A DNA stretch of 7,444 bases, from NCBI GenBank assembly GCA_019751575.1, contig JAIENF010000726.1:1-7444 (forward strand), given 5' to 3'. This document shows, piece by piece, positions 6,428 to 7,444 of this stretch. Both the position numbers and the translations under genes were made by a program. Every line of letters begins with the position of its first letter. The first letter of the stretch is position 1. This stretch comes from Burkholderiales bacterium. GTDB taxonomy: Bacteria > Pseudomonadota > Gammaproteobacteria > Burkholderiales > CAIKXV01. Under the pieces are notes generated by a model, which saw only the letters and a list, made by a program, of their open reading frames with translations, was not told the origin of the DNA and searched no databases.

Positions 6428-7444
6428 ATGACCACACGTAAATCGCAGGGGTCGGCGCCCGAGGGCGCGGCCAGCATCGACGGCGCGGCCGGCAACGGCC
6501 GCCGCCAGTTCATCGTCGGCAGCGCAGCGGTCGGGGGCGGCCTCGCCCTGGGCATCGGCTTCACCGGCGGGGCGAGCGACGCGGCGGCGCAGATGGTCGA
6601 CGCCACGGGCATGCCCGAGATCAATGCCTGGGTCGTCGTGCGCCCGGACGACACCACCGTGGTCCGCGTCGTGCGGTCCGAGATGGGCCAGGGCACGCAT
6701 ACCGGCCTCGCGCAGCTGGTCTGCGAAGAGCTCGAATGCGACTGGAGCAAGGTGACGCTCGAGGCGGTCACCGCCGGCCGCAACCTGGCGCGCAAGCGGG
6801 TCTGGGGCGACATGTCGACCGGCGGCAGCCGTGGCATCCGCGGCTCCCACGATTACATCCGCCGGGGCGGCGCGGCCGCCCGGATCATGCTGATGCAGGC
6901 TGCGGCCGATGCCTGGCAGGTGCCGGTGGGCGAACTGACGGTCGCCAATGGCGTGATCAGCCATGCCGCGAGCAGCCGTACCGTGCGCTACGGGCAGGTG
7001 GCCGCGGCCGCGGCCAAGCTGACCCCGCCGGACGTCAAGGGGATCAAGCTGAAGGATCCGCGCAGCTGGAAGATCGCCGGCAAGCCGGTGAAGCGGCTCG
7101 ACACCGCGCCGAAGGTCGATGGCAGCAAGGTGTACTCGATCGACGTGAACCTGCCCGGCATGCTCAATGCAGCGGTGAAGCAGTGCCCCGTGTTCGGTGG
7201 CAGGCTGGTCTCGTTCGACCAGGCCAAGGTGATGCAGATGCCGGGCGTGCGCGGCGTGGTGCGCGTGAACGACACCACGGTGGCCGTGGTCGCCAACACC
7301 TGGTGGCGCGCGAAGATGGCGCTCGACGCACTGCCGATCGTCTGGGATGAAGGCCCCAATGCCAAGGTGAACAGCGCCAGCATCGCTGCCCACATGCGTA
7401 CCGGCCTCACGTCGAACGACGCCTTTGCGGACACCGATTACGGC
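6428..7444 (+). CDS. Molybdopterin-binding large subunit of a molybdenum hydroxylase (IorB type), Tat-exported; 3' end outside the window
   Basis: This is the catalytic subunit, hydroxylating a substrate (N-heterocycle or aldehyde) at the molybdenum site with water as oxygen source. The first 339 residues are visible, with no stop before the window end; family members usually run past 700. The N-terminus is a Tat signal: GRRQFIV (24-30, twin arginines R25-R26), a Gly/Ala-rich hydrophobic stretch (29-46) and a likely cleavage after the alanines of SDAAAQ (near 54). Mature-protein motifs are SEMGQGTHTGLAQLVCEELE (84-103), STGGSRGIRGS (130-140) and the hammerhead-like domain from KVDGSKVYSIDVNLPG (229-244) to about 307. 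GGAG at 6415-6418 precedes ATG 6428. IorB is the nearest recognised type, but nicotinate, quinoline or aldehyde dehydrogenases share this architecture and the MoCo-binding half is missing, so the substrate is open. Any cytochrome c fusion would also lie outside the window. Confidence 0.92.
   Translation, partial: MTTRKSQGSAPEGAASIDGAAGNGRRQFIVGSAAVGGGLALGIGFTGGASDAAAQMVDATGMPEINAWVVVRPDDTTVVRVVRSEMGQGTHTGLAQLVCEELECDWSKVTLEAVTAGRNLARKRVWGDMSTGGSRGIRGSHDYIRRGGAAARIMLMQAAADAWQVPVGELTVANGVISHAASSRTVRYGQVAAAAAKLTPPDVKGIKLKDPRSWKIAGKPVKRLDTAPKVDGSKVYSIDVNLPGMLNAAVKQCPVFGGRLVSFDQAKVMQMPGVRGVVRVNDTTVAVVANTWWRAKMALDALPIVWDEGPNAKVNSASIAAHMRTGLTSNDAFADTDYG

Noticed and set aside
6736..7350. A 204-codon + strand frame inside the large subunit gene
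   Set aside because: It overlaps the IorB-type frame that runs unbroken from 6428 to the window end, and its translation is Arg/Gly-rich without motifs.

Overview
The window is GC-rich chromosomal DNA, and every supported gene with most of its length in view lies on the + strand. Third codon positions are almost always G or C. The nearly full-length matches I recognise from memory for Dcd and for the large decarboxylase are the forms found in Betaproteobacteria (Burkholderia/Bordetella-like). A betaproteobacterium is therefore the best guess, but no 16S or similar marker is present to prove it.

Layout. Positions 1-17 may hold the first codons of a divergent minus-strand gene, possibly metG. 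Next come apbC/mrp (97-1188, Fe-S cluster carrier ATPase), dcd (1241-1813, dCTP deaminase) and a fold-type-I PLP Orn/Lys/Arg decarboxylase (1856-4192). A PaaK/CapK-like adenylate-forming enzyme of unknown substrate follows (4237-5688). These four genes are separated by only 42-52 bp and have no convincing terminator between them, so they may be co-transcribed. A 162-bp intergenic region follows. It carries a candidate sigma70 promoter, a 7-bp direct repeat and an 8-bp inverted repeat in the presumed leader, and a very strong ribosome binding site. It precedes a two-gene molybdenum hydroxylase operon: an IorA-type [2Fe-2S] small subunit (5851-6402) and an IorB-type molybdopterin-binding large subunit with a Tat signal (6428 to the window end, incomplete).

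How the genes relate. ApbC, Dcd and the decarboxylase are housekeeping or central nitrogen-metabolism genes with no obvious shared pathway; their adjacency looks like conserved order rather than a system. The last two genes clearly form one enzyme: the small subunit's two [2Fe-2S] clusters pass electrons from the large subunit's molybdenum site, and the complex is probably exported folded through Tat on the large subunit's signal peptide.

I see no mobile element, CRISPR array, tRNA, rRNA or defence-like cassette, and nothing that amounts to a new system. The points most worth a second look are a roughly 25-30 residue insertion in the decarboxylase, the symmetric elements in front of the molybdenum hydroxylase operon, the unassigned PaaK-like enzyme, and the unusual C-terminal tail of the small Fe-S subunit.
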